Below are positions 36,857 to 48,072 of a DNA stretch of 64,000 bases, in pieces. The stretch is from the NCBI GenBank assembly GCA_003415625.1, contig PYIU01000004.1, forward strand, positions 2,232,001-2,296,000, given 5' to 3'. Made by a program: the position numbers and the translations under genes. This stretch comes from Aquanectria penicillioides (taxonomy: Eukaryota > Ascomycota > Sordariomycetes > Hypocreales > Nectriaceae). Numbering within the stretch: position 1 is the stretch's first letter; every line of letters starts with the position of its first letter. Below the pieces are notes generated by a model. It had not been told where the DNA came from, did no database searches, and was given only the letters and a program-made list of their open reading frames with translations.

Positions 36857-37795
36857 GAAGAGATGGGAAAGACGGATATGCAAAATCAAGATGGTTGCCC
36901 CAACACATGACACTTTGGAAAGAGGAGTATTGGATACGGACCACGGCAAAAATGACGAGACGAACCAGGCGTTGATACGTTTATGAACTTGGTAGCGATA
37001 TTCTTAGCGATTCGGTAATTTTGGGTACCCCAGTTAAATGTCAGTATTGTCCCTTGGAACCTCCCGCAGTCGTCTCAGATATGTAGAGCACAATGATGAT
37101 TTTGCACTGGCCTTCAGGTCGAGGTCGGGTTCAGTATACTATGGTCCAAGTTGATGGTGACGTCTTGAAATAGTCCTGATGCGTCATTCCCATGCCGTCT
37201 GACACAGGTAAGCTTGCTCTCGAACCAGTCAAGGCTGCGAATTAGATGCCACGGGACGGCTCATGGGAAAAGATACTAAATGAGGAAGAAAAAAAAAACA
37301 ATAAGGGATATATAGATGCATCACCTCCCCACTCTTCAACCCTCGCTGACAACCTACAGCTGGTTCCTCGACGTCACAACCCATTCCTTGCCAGTCATTG
37401 ACGATGCACAGGTCCATTTCACCTCACATGGACCCCTCGAATGGACGAACCATACGCCACGATGTCCACCGCACTAGCCACATCCAGCGAACCCTGGCCC
37501 TGCTTGGCCCTGGGTTGGCTCGTTGTCCCACCTCTGTTACTATGTAGCTACCTACCGCCCAAGTTAACCCGCTGGGCTGCGCTTGCCCAGCTGCGAAACC
37601 CCTGTCAGCCCGAACTGCCTGACAAGTACGTACTGCACCTATCTCCTCCTTTGACGCCATCACCAAATCCCCATTCTCGCTTGGCCAGCCCTAGCTTTGC
37701 CTCCCCCCCTTTCCGCTTGCCCTTTTTTCCTTTTGGACTCGTCTTGGGAGGCGGATTTCTTTTCATCAACCCCGATGGCCTGAGTTGAGCGAGAG
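36857..37795. other. Intergenic region between 35273 gene and EOS1
   Basis: No gene supported. The right half is pyrimidine-rich and is likely the EOS1 promoter and leader. Confidence 0.6.
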
Positions 37796-38892
37796 ATGTC
37801 CAATTCCTCCCTTCGTAGGGGCTCCTCCACAGGCCATCCTCCTCCACCGCAAGCTCCTCCCACCGCCGCTGGGCACACGACATCCACCTCGACCGCCTCC
37901 GCCTCCAACGCCCACTCCTCGTCGTCCGAAAGCGCCGTCCATCCATCCCTCCTCCAGCCCCGCGTCGCCGTCGTCCTCAACGTGCCCCGCCCTGGCATCC
38001 GTGGCTCTTCGCCCTCCGACTCGTCTCCATCCTGCCCGCGCTGTGGTGGGGGCTACCCTCCGCCCTCCAGCTCCTGCTGCGTGTCCTACCTGGCCCGGAG
38101 CTGGTTGTTGTCAGTGCCGGATCGTCGACGCTGAGCGTTGACGCGGATGCTCGCTATGCCCTCACAGAAACTGGTTTAGCTACCATTTGGGTGCGTACTT
38201 GCGCGGGGAAGCAAGCTCATGTCCACACACACACACACACACACACACGAGACGAGGCCGGTGAACACAATGCTAATAGTTGTGGTTATAGTGCTTTGCC
38301 TCTGGGTACCTCTCTTTCTTCTTTACGGATTGCTTAATGTCACGATGGTATTTCATGGCTCCTCTCCGCCTCTACTTGATCGAGAACTTGGCAAGACAGC
38401 TCAACTAACAGCATCCTTCCAGGCTCATCAACTACACTCCCCAAGCGACCATGGTCCGCCTCCTCACCATCAATGCCGTTAATGCCTACATAACTGCAAA
38501 CGTGCTGTCTCTTGCTGGCGGGTTCCAGGATCCTCGTCTCCTCCTCCCTGGCTGGATCGGCATTGCCACTGTTCGTCCGCCCACCCCCCTCGTTTCCCCC
38601 ACGTTCTAAGCTACCTATGACGGAACACTAATCCTACGCAAACCAACAGACCTTGACAATGCTCTACCACGTTACCCATCAAAAGATCAACATCCGAAAG
38701 GAGACGTCAACCTCGATCAACGTCTTCTCCATCGCCAGCTTCATTAGCATGGTCACCTTGCTTGCACACATGCACTCGCATACCCCCGACTATCCAAAGC
38801 TACCCCTAATCGCTTCCGGTCGGCGGGCATGGGACGAGGCATCGCGTGTTGTCGCCCAGGTCAGGGGTGGCCCGGAGCACGACGACCTGTGA
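37796..38892 (+). CDS. EOS1: EOS1-like ER membrane N-glycosylation protein, frame broken once
   Basis: Homologue of yeast Eos1, an endoplasmic-reticulum membrane protein linked to N-glycosylation and stress tolerance. Exons 37796-38190, 38292-38347, 38423-38570 and 38650-38892. The start is MSNSSLRRGSSTGH, with RVAVVLNVPRP before the first membrane part. The frame must then change by one base within 37985-37993 to read WHPWLFALRLVSILPALWWG. After that the splices are exact: ATIW-CFASGYLSFFFTDCLM, then INYTPQATMVRLLTINAVNA, GGFQDPRLLLPGWIGIAT and HVTHQKINIRKETSTSINVF. With one added base the product is 280 residues. Intron 1 contains a CA microsatellite. Confidence 0.9.
38224..38248. repeat. 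CA dinucleotide microsatellite in EOS1 intron 1
   Basis: A 25-base (CA)12 run inside the 101-base first intron (38191-38291) of EOS1. Confidence 0.95.
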
Positions 38893-39628
38893 AGATTGTG
38901 ACGCTCAAAACAGGTACCCTTGTACCTTTCGGCACCCGATCACCGATCAGGCCGTGACGGTGTGCAAGAGACGGCAGAATTGGGAGCTCGTGATTTGTGT
39001 GTGCGCGTGTGTTTTCGCTGTCTGGAACATTGATATCCCGCCCGCCTGTACTATCTTTGCGTGGGCCTTATAATTTGCTGCTGCCCTCATCTAGTCTGGT
39101 TCAGTTCAAAGGAGTTTGGGGAGCGCTTCATGGTATCATTGTTGCTTGCAAAGGTTCTGGCGTTTACTATGTAATTATTGGCTTCACACATGCATGCACT
39201 TCAAGTTTGTATTAGGGTGGGTTACTTGTTTTTTTTTCTTTTCGGAATCGACATTGTATTTGACTGAGACTACTGCTGGGCTTGCCCGCGAGTGATGCTA
39301 AACAAACGAGTGACTGACATGACAAGCCATGCTTCAGTTGATGCTTTGCCCGTAGCCTAAGCCCTCTGCACGGGGGCCATGACGAAAGACGTTACTCTCT
39401 GTCGGCCCTAGAGCGGGTGCAAAAGGGATACTCTTCCAAAAGCCACCAAGGGACTGCTCCCTCAGGCGGATGCCCGTCGTCCTAGAGTAATCGGCGCCGA
39501 GCCTCGGGGTGTCCACGTGGACACGTCCGGATAAGGCACAAGCCGGAGGCTATGCGTCCCAAAGTCCTTTTCATGCCAACGAGCCCGGGAACGGCTGATG
39601 TTGACTGGACGACGGGGCATGCGGAGCT
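38893..39628. other. Intergenic region between convergent EOS1 and eIF1
   Basis: Both genes end here. No open frame with family motifs was seen. Confidence 0.6.
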
Positions 39629-40549
39629 TTAGAAACCGTGGACCTTAATGGTCTTGGCATCTAGCTCGAGGCCTTCCTTCTTGTCGATGAGAAATTCCTG
39701 GACATCTTTGCGCTGGTCACCCTGGAGCTGGATCACCTCGCCCATCTCGGTGTCGTTGACAATGGTGCCATTGCAGGCTGTGTTGGGAAAGAGGTTAGCG
39801 TGTGGTGGTGCGGGGGTGGGGAGTGAGGGGTGGTGAAACACATACCGAACTTCTTCTTGATGACCTTGAGAATCTTCTTCTGGTCAAATTTCTTTGGGAG
39901 ACCCTGGACAGTGGTCAGAGTCTTACGTCCATTACGCTCTGTGAGTGCATGTTAGCGGTGGGTACGGGTGGCAGACGCGGCGTCGATCCCATGACAAAGT
40001 AGCAAGACCTCACGTGAGGGGTGCGTGGGATGGCTTTGATCCGGGGGAAAGACGCGACGCGAGGGTCAAGGTGAGCAACTTACGCTGAATGCGTATATGG
40101 ATGTAATTCTGCGTCTGCTTGGTTTCTCCTGTGTCTTCGTCGGCTTCGGCGAAGGGGTCTATTGCGCGGATTCAGTCAGTTATCGTTTTGGTCAGGGAGT
40201 GTTTATCAGGGGGAGGGCAGGCAAAGCGGCATGTGGACTGGCGCGGGGTCACGATGATGTGGCTTGGCAGCAACGAATGCAGGTACACAATAACGTGCGC
40301 CGAATCCCGAACTATGCTAGGGCAAGGCCGAGCAAGGCAAGGCAATGCGAGGCAACATAGGAGCGCGTGACGCATGCGAATGCGAGAACAGACGGGGTAG
40401 GGAGGAGCATGAATTGGGCGCGAGGACCGTGACACCAGGCGCTACCGAAATGGTCGCTCGTCGGGTAAGGAGGGCGGCCGGACGCGTGGGCTCTTGGGGC
40501 ATCAGATAGATTGCGACGTACCGTAGGTCTTGAGATTTTCGATGGACAT
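39629..40549 (-). CDS. SUI1: Translation initiation factor eIF1 (SUI1)
   Basis: Start-codon selection factor that binds the 40S subunit in the cytosol. Four exons (40549-40522, 40158-40084, 39938-39846, 39777-39629) give 114 residues, the normal size. Sequence blocks: MSIENLKTY-DPFAEADEDT, YIHIRIQQRNGRKTLTTVQG, LPKKFDQKKILKVIKKKF and CNGTIVNDTEMGEVIQLQGD, ending KTIKVHGF. All splices keep phase. The first intron is 363 bases and follows a 28-base coding exon, a layout common for highly expressed translation genes in fungi. A phased CCAAT array lies about 530-580 bp upstream. Confidence 0.97.
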
Positions 40550-42770
40550 AAACTCGGCGGTCCCGGGGTGACCTTGGGAAACGGGTTTATGGGAAAATAA
40601 AAAAGGGTTTGTTTTCAGCGACCGCTAGCTTTGAAAGCGCCTCGCTGTGAGTGGAGCGGAATATGAGGATAGAATGCGGGTGTTTGTTGTGCAACGGAGC
40701 GATGCGAGCGACCGAGGAGGATTTGCGACGGAGTCGAGAGCTGTGCTTGCGAAAGGAAGCTGGATGCGCGAATGGGCGAGTCCGAGAGATGGAGGATGGT
40801 CTTGACTATTTGAACGGTTGGAAGGGGAAAAGAGGGAAGAGGGAGAGAGTTGAGAGGAGGGGCAGGGGCGCAGGAGCGTGGGCTTTGGTGGGCGGTGGGC
40901 GGCCCAGGAGGGAGCAGAGGCGAATGGACGCCTGACATGTGAGGCGAAAATGGCTTGGGCTCCCATGTGCCATTTTTGCGATTCGGCGGCCATCCACCAC
41001 CATCCATTTTGTGTGTGGTCATCCACTACGCAAGCCAAGGGTACCATGGTCCAATTCTGGCCAGTGGCCACACACACATTGGCTCACACTGGCTCACATT
41101 GGCACATATTGGCGCATATTGGCACACCCACCCTTAGAGACTCTCACGCACCTGGCACACACAGAGACCGAGTCACACCGCCACAAAGGGCACCCCAGCC
41201 TCGCCAGAGGGTCCAGGTCCATCCAGGCCCAGTCCCAACTCCATGATTCCCGCCGGCTCCGTCCATGCCACTAATAAATGAACTAAGATACGTTTTGGCC
41301 ACACTCATAGCCAACTCGACGTGGTATGTTGTGGTTATCTATCATCCCGGACAAAGCCATGTGAGTGTGTTCTCGACTACTTGCATCTTTCACCAAGGCA
41401 TGGAGAGAAAAAAAACACCACCCTAATAATAAGCATCATCACAATCCGCACATCCCTCCATGTATTCCACACAAAAAATCAAATCAAGTGTTGCCTGGCC
41501 CCCTTCCCCCTCCTAAACCGGGCCCCAATGTAGGTTGGTCCCTTGGTCCCCAAGGCCCAAGGGCCCTGCCGTAGGCCAACCGCAAGCCAAGAGCAGGTCT
41601 AGTTATGGACATTGGCAATCCGGATCGCTTCCGGAGGTGGGAACCTCTGCTTCTCTGCCCGCCGCGTCGACTACTGACGGCCTCCAACAGGACAGGCACT
41701 GTAGGTACATAGGTATGTGGATATCGTACATGCCGTACAATTTACAATTACAGAGCAGAGCAGGGCATTGGCCACGTCTTCACTCGATGTGATGTTTAGG
41801 GTATCGATACGACTCCACCTCACCCGCATGCAAAACGCCCACGATGGTCGAAAAGCTTGCCGCTGCGCGGCGCTGCGCTGCGAGTCAACAGATCCGCGTG
41901 ACGCACAGGGCTGTATCCTAGGTATGTGAATGAACAGCAACCATGTACCAGCAGTAGCCAGTCAGGGCCGAAAATTACAAGCTCAGCTGCAATTTACAGT
42001 ACCGGTACTTGCCTTCCAATGCCCCTCGCTCGTCGTATAAACCGAATGGGTCATCATAAGCTGTGTCATAGTCCGGAACGGCCGCTTGCTACCGTCGGAT
42101 GCCCATCTCGCCACCGACGACGACGACGACTCCGAGTTGGCGCTGCTTGATGGCACTGCGCCATCGGGGAAAAAAAAAAAAGGGGGGGGGGGCGGTTGAT
42201 TTCTCCTCTGCCTCGTTTCATCTCATCTCGCCTTGTCAGCGTCGTCACTGTGGGCGGGCTGTAGGCAGGCTGAAAAGCGGCCGGTAGTGTCCTGGTGCGC
42301 TCCATTTCGTCATCGCTGCGTCCCCTGCCCCGTGTCTAGCCCATGCCGGATCGCCTCTCCGTGGCGGATCCATCCCACCAAAGCATTCCACTTTTGGGGT
42401 GCGGCTGCACCACTACCTTCTGAGGCTCGTCTCCCGCTGAGCCTGTGGAGGCCGATGTGCCACCCTCCTGGCCGTTTGATTCGTGCGTGTTTTTGCGGTT
42501 GGACAGTAACAGGGCTGATAACCTGAAATTTCCGGACGGGTTGCCAATGGCCTGGTCAAATTGGGTACAAACCTCGTCCGTCCGCGTGCCATATTCGGCC
42601 TTGCACAGCGATTGCCCAGCGATTATCAAATACCCCAAGCCACCAGGCACCGCCTTCGTCTCGCATTATCAGCATAGAGGTACTAACTCCTTGCTGCCAT
42701 CAACCCACGCGCGCAAGCCTCCCTTGTTTCCCCCGCCCGGCGCCTCTACCGTCGTCCTCGTCGAATCACG
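40550..42770. other. Intergenic region between divergent eIF1 and TRM44
   Basis: No gene supported. This 2.2-kb region serves as promoter DNA for both neighbours. It has a pyrimidine-rich leader for eIF1 up to about 40.95 kb, the CCAAT-like array at 41078-41127, an A11/G10 tract at about 42171-42191, and a pyrimidine-rich leader before TRM44. Confidence 0.6.
41078..41127 (-). promoter_or_regulatory. Five-copy 10-bp tandem array of CCAAT-type boxes
   Basis: Five consecutive decamers read ATTGGCTCAC, ACTGGCTCAC, ATTGGCACAT, ATTGGCGCAT and ATTGGCACAC. On the minus strand, the eIF1 strand, four carry GCCAAT and one GCCAGT. Spacing is exactly 10 bp, about one helical turn. CCAAT is the site of the fungal HAP/CBC complex. 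Regulatory use is inference; the repeat itself is plain in the sequence. Confidence 0.6.
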
Positions 42771-44277
42771 ATGGAGCCCGAGTCAAAGTTGGTTTATGAA
42801 CCCGAGGAGCTTCCCCCGGATTCCCCGGCTCTGTTCAACGATCTTGACGAAGATGGCAATGGCTGGCGGCCTATGGTACGCCACGCTTGTTCCTTTGCAC
42901 CCCACCACTTTGACAGGATCATGGTGAACCTGGTCAAGAATCCCAACCTCAACTCCAAGTGGCTATTCCGCGCAGACATTCTCCACGATGACCAAGACTC
43001 CGTTCCTGATGCTCCCGCTGCCCAAAATGGACCTCCTCAGACACGGACCATCCGTGACTTTACCTGCCACCGGACCATGGTCCGCAAATTAATTCCTCGG
43101 AACACTATGCGCGATGCACCCCTGGATCAGACGTGTTCCTTTTATACCTCTTCCCGCGCGCCCCAAGGCGAGGTCGCCCGGATAAGAACCCTCGTCATTT
43201 ACAGCCCCCATGCCGCTTCCATTGCCGACCTTCCCTTTTATCACCCCAAAGTCAGGGGCATAGCTCAGCTTCACGAGTGGGATCCCACGGCCGGCAAGGG
43301 TACTATTTCTGTTCACTTTCTCCCGTTTCAGGACGAGGAGGTCGACCAGGTCAAGCTAGGAAGAATTGCCTACCACCTTCTCCAAATTCTGCACAAACAT
43401 GGTCACACCACTGCAGCCGGCTACGTCAAGAGAGTCAATCATGATGTTGTTGTTCCGCAACCGAGGTTCCAAGACCGTTACTCCGAGCTCAAGAATAAGT
43501 ATGCTCGGGCACTCGTTGATAATTGGGCTGAGACCACGGATCCTTCCAAACACGTGTTTGAGGACCTAGGAATCGCCGCTTTTCTAATTGAGCTTTGGGC
43601 CGACATGTACCGGGATGCCGAGTTCCCTGGGTTCGTCGACATTGGCTGTGGGAACGGGCTCCTAGTTCATATCCTCCAACAGGAGGGCTACGTCGGTTGG
43701 GGGTTCGACGCTCGAGAGCGCAAGTCGTGGGCCCAGTATAAATCAACTTCCCCATCCTCGCCCTCTGGCGATTCCCTTCAGAGACTCCTCCTATTGCCTA
43801 GTGTCGTGCCAAGAGAATGCGCTAGTGAAGAGGCGAGGCCAATAAACGAGGACGAAATTCACAATGGGGTTTTCCAAAGGGAACTTTTATCATCTCTAAC
43901 CACGCGGATGAGCTCACTCCATGGACCCCGATCCTAGCCGCCATCTCTGAGTGCCCCTTTATCATGATCCCATGTTGCAGTCACAACCTCACCGGCGAGA
44001 AGTATCGCGCCCCTGCCCCCGCGACAAGACGAAAGGTCAGTCCGCCTTTGCGTCCCTTGTCGACTGGGTCTCTCGGATTGCTGAGGACTGTGGCTGGGGT
44101 GTTGAAACGGAGATGTTGAGGATACCAAGTACCAGGAACACTGGCTTGTTGGGACGCAAGCGGACAAAAACAGCCGATGAAGTAGATATTCAGGCTATTC
44201 TACTCAAGTATGGTGGAGTCGAGGGCTACTATTCCAACGTGGTCAAGCTTCTCAAGTCGGCGCCTAGAGGCCACTGA
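42771..44277 (+). CDS. TRM44: tRNA(Ser) uridine-44 2'-O-methyltransferase, frame broken twice
   Basis: SAM-dependent methyltransferase that forms Um44 in serine tRNAs, cytosolic. One exon starting [22 protein letters not shown] motif I is [15 protein letters not shown] followed by [15 protein letters not shown]. The frame breaks at the T run 43870-43873 (HNGVF to [17 protein letters not shown]) and at the C run 44016-44020 (YRAPAP to [16 protein letters not shown]). One added base at each site restores a continuous 502-residue protein ending [18 protein letters not shown] plus six residues. Without repair, translation stops at about residue 388, just after the SAM site and before the conserved C-terminal part. 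I regard both breaks as sequence errors. Confidence 0.92.
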
Positions 44278-46117
44278 AGTAGACGAGAAACCGCAATGGT
44301 TTTGAGCGTCTGTGTTTCTTCACAACTCCAGAGCATCTCGATCCAGTAGATCGTGTTTATTTTCTAGCTCTCAGAACACAAACAATCGGGATCCATTATA
44401 CGGGTGGCAGATTAACGGGACCTATGTTGAGGGATTGGCGGTCAAGGAGAAGGTTATTCCAGACCGATGAAGCCCGGTGCCCATCATTGTCGAGGTCGAA
44501 TAGCTCCCCGTCTGGCGCATTTAACTACACCAGAATGGCCTAAGTCACTGATCATTAGCACCATGGCCCGCTCATTGGGCTTTGTTTTCACATGCTACAT
44601 GTCACAGCACCCCATCAAGCTTGCTTTTTTGATGCAGAAATAGGGCTTATGGAGTGTCAAGATGCCTCCTGAGGGAATTTACGGCAAATCACAAGCCTGT
44701 TGTTAACAGAGTATGTTGTGGAGAAACTCCACCTGTATTGACTCGTCTAAGAACATATCTGTGGATATCCAAAGATGGTTGAGGGTAGCTGGCGTCTAGT
44801 CTGGAAGAGTCACCTCCGACATCATGGGCCCCGAACCAAACGTCTGGGCAGTCGGAAAGATCGCCTGACACGGCTCGGCGAATTGATACAGAGAGATGTA
44901 CATTACACAAGCTCTTTAACGGATGATTGACTAGAATCGTCGTTCTGAGATGGCGAGTTTAGACAGACGAGGGGTGCGTATGGTGTTTCGGTTCGCGAAG
45001 CTGTCGTAGGACCTGGTTGGAGTAAAGTGTTGAAAGCTAGAGTTGGGTATATGTGACTCTTAGCGGCACTGCAGGAGCACTTTGGACGAGACGGAAAGCG
45101 TTAGAAAATGAACAAGAAACCCGTGGTCACAAAGAGTTAAAATTGACGTACGTGGTGCCATCTGAATTTACGCCGTGTTACGTAGCCACGATGACAGCTG
45201 TCATGGCAAACGAGTACAATGCAATATCCATGACTGCAACCAAGCTGTCGGTAACTTGGGGCTTTTTTGGTGTTATTGATTTTTCTTTTTTAGGTAATGT
45301 TTGTAAAGGAACCTAAAAGCCACGTATTCCAAGATTCGAGGTCCAAGTCATCGACCAACTGAGGCCCAAATGATATTGGCTACCCTAGAGTCACGGTGGT
45401 TGAGGCCTCAAACAGCACTCACGAAAATGTCGAGAACCAACGCCGTTCCTTTCCAGATTCTTGTTGAAATCAAACCATCCAAACTAAGCAACGCACATGC
45501 ATTGCTAGAGGGACTTCAATTCGGTTTCGTGGACTGGCATGGCATAATTAGCGAGCAAACAGAGTCTAAGCGACCAAGCTGATTCACGGCGAGCGACACA
45601 TGCACCTCAATGTGGCAGGCTTCGGCATCCCACAAGACGGTCGCACGGGGACTTGCCGCTTCACGAGCTCTTTAACCTAAAACAAGACGGGGAATTGTTG
45701 TCTTTGGCTGGGCCTACGCTACGCTGCACTGCGCTGCGGGTTTGAACAGGCGCAGTGTCGTAGCTTCCAAACGGCTGTGGCAGAGCGGCTGCTCGCCCGC
45801 CGACAGCAGGAGCGGCGTCATGGGGGACCACAAACGAAGGGGTGACGGCAAACGGCGCATCGACAAGGCAGGGAAAAAAAAAAAAAAATCGGTTGGAGGC
45901 TTATATTTAATACTGAAAAAGTGAACTTTTATGAATGAATATTAACTGGCTTCCGACTACATGAATCCATGTTCCTCGCTTTCCTGCGAGATCCTGCCCA
46001 ACAGCTCCATCGATCCTCACCATCCCTATCCCTACCCGGCGCTATTCCCCAAGTGCCTTGGACCCCGACAAGCTCGAACAGCCATATAACCGAACGCAAA
46101 GACGAGGCGTAGTCATA
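44278..46117. other. Intergenic region
   Basis: No gene supported. Several frames of 60-90 codons exist but show no family motifs. An A15 run lies at about 45875-45889. Confidence 0.5.
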
Positions 46118-46540
46118 ATGGACGAGGATATCAAAGAGGGCGTTCGGCGGATGACAGAAGGTCTGACGGACCAAAAGACGATCGAGCAGCTCTCTCGGGC
46201 TGGAACCATGGCCAAGAACAAGCGCGAGGAGATGCAGGCCTTGGCAAGACGAAACCTGCAGCTCCAAAGACGGCTTATCAGAGAGCGGAAGAAGAGAAGC
46301 GGAAAGGATGACGAAGCATCAGCCAAGGAGGCAAGGGGAGAAATAGACGAGGTAGAAGAAGACGAAGGCGAAGAACAGCAACAAGGCGTGGGAGAAGCGG
46401 CGGCATCAGGAGTCAACAATAAGGCTCCAGAGCAGGAAGACCTGGAGGAGACCGAAGAGGAGGAAGACGACGACGGCGACAAGAGCAAGAACGGTGACGA
46501 GCACGACCCTGTTGAAAAAAGAGGCGAAGAGGAAGAGTAA
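46118..46540 (+). CDS. Small unrecognised Glu/Lys-rich coiled-coil protein
   Basis: Not recognised. A 140-residue frame starts MDEDIKEGVRRMTEGLTDQK at the first ATG. The frame is open back to about 45965 without another ATG, so an upstream exon is possible. Residues 30-65 (MAKNKREEMQALARRNLQLQ and a following RRLIRERKKR) form a probable basic coiled coil. The last 75 residues are highly acidic with Gln/Glu runs. About 150 bp downstream a good intron signal (46691-46765, GTAAGA to TTACACAG) joins open frame on both sides (EKRELLRR to QHYQDGWRLKPTTN), so the true gene may be longer and spliced. Confidence 0.45.
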   Translation: MDEDIKEGVRRMTEGLTDQKTIEQLSRAGTMAKNKREEMQALARRNLQLQRRLIRERKKRSGKDDEASAKEARGEIDEVEEDEGEEQQQGVGEAAASGVNNKAPEQEDLEETEEEEDDDGDKSKNGDEHDPVEKRGEEEE

Positions 46541-47012
46541 AGACATCACTAGCTCTGAGTGTTTCTGTTGGCCGAAAGATGCACGTCATGGGGGTTCGGA
46601 AGGGGGCACGCTTGTTACAATTCAGGACGAAGCCTTCTCCGCCACGGAAATGATATGCATCCCTGGGGAAAAAAGAGAGCTACTCAGGAGGTAAGACCGC
46701 CATGCCCGCCAATCCCGCTGCCGCAGAGTGCTGTTCTGACCCGTCTTCTCCCCCCTCTTACACAGACAACACTACCAGGACGGCTGGCGTCTCAAACCCA
46801 CAACCAATGCCATGAGAGAGTCAACTGGAGGAGGAATTCCGACGTCTACAAGGGGTAATCTTCCTCATCTGAACCGTTCAAGTAGTTTTAAAACCGAATC
46901 CGATTCTCATCGTGCATTGATCGGGTTCGCTTGTGTGTCTCCATGTACGAGATCCCGTCTAAGTGACCCCAAGATGCCCAATCTACCACACCACCCTCCC
47001 CATCTCCACGAC

Positions 47013-47032
47013 GCCCCCCCCCCCCCCCCCCC
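47013..47032. repeat. C20 homopolymer
   Basis: Twenty consecutive C bases, the longest C run in the window. Confidence 0.95.
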
Positions 47033-47534
47033 TGAAAAATGGAGCAATAGGAATTTTCACGTAATCAATGCCAAGGATAATGAGGCGAGAGATCCGCCAT
47101 CAATTCTCAGGTTGAAGTGAGGTGGGAATCGCAGACTATCCGAAAAGAAGCCCTCAAGACGGCGCGGCCGCCTGCAGGAGATTCAGGGCGAGCATGGCAG
47201 CCAAGAGAAACCAGTGCGGCCTGTACAAGAAATGAATGGCTTGATGGCGAGAGGCATGATGCATCGCTCAAACGCTCTCGGCCCTTGGGCGGGCTCGTTG
47301 AGATGCTGTCGTGAGACTCATAGCAAACAATGAAGTGCATATTGTGGTGCAAGGGTAGACCACGATTGGAAGGCTACAGGGAAGTGGGGGGGCCGGATCT
47401 TGTCAACCACGATCACTACAGCGCCGTGTGAGTGTATCTGGGTAAAAAAGTGACTTTTCTATACATGTACAGGGTTGGGGGGTTGGATATGGCCTTCGTA
47501 TGCAGGCTGTGATTTGGCGACGGATCGAGACACG

Positions 47535-47536
<2 letters not shown>

Positions 47537-47567
<31 letters not shown>
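47537..47567. repeat. GA microsatellite
   Basis: About fifteen uninterrupted GA units. Confidence 0.95.
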
Positions 47568-47571
<4 letters not shown>

Positions 47572-48036
47572 TGTGAAGTCTAGACGCAGCCACTGTGAGA
47601 CTTTGGGGCAGGGCAAAATGGGGTGGGGGGGGGCTCAAAAGATACAGGGCAAAAAAAAAAGTAAAAAGATACAAAAAAAAAGAATTAAAAGAAGAAGAAA
47701 AGAAAGCAGACATCAGAAGGCCAAGGTCAACATCGGAATGCTGGTGGTATGCAGCCCAAATCCGACACAAATATGGGCGCCTGATGGTCTCAGCCAAGTT
47801 CGCCCGAATATCCCGTCCCGCGCCACACCAACGGATGCAACTCTATTATTGGAGGGGCTATGTGCGAAATCCCACACTCACAGCTGCGGCCTGACTAGTC
47901 AAGTTCTGGCTCAATGGCACGCCCGATGCGGGCCGCTAGGATACGGGTTGAAGCAGCGGGATCAAGAGGAGCGGGCGGGAGGGAGTGGGATGAAGTCGAA
48001 GAGTGTAGGAGTGCGCGGGAGTGCCTGGGGGTGTAT

Positions 48037-48038
<2 letters not shown>

Positions 48039-48069
<31 letters not shown>
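48039..48069. repeat. AG microsatellite
   Basis: About fifteen uninterrupted AG units, 470 bp from the GA run at 47537, with further interrupted GAGA tracts to about 48300. Confidence 0.95.

Positions 48070-48072
<3 letters not shown>

Noticed and set aside
42771..44277. TRM44 as a true pseudogene
   Set aside because: Only two same-direction one-base breaks in homopolymers with intact codons elsewhere; matches the error pattern seen in essential genes in this window.
45053..45316. 87-codon plus-strand frame
   Set aside because: Isolated, with no homologous features, in ordinary intergenic sequence.
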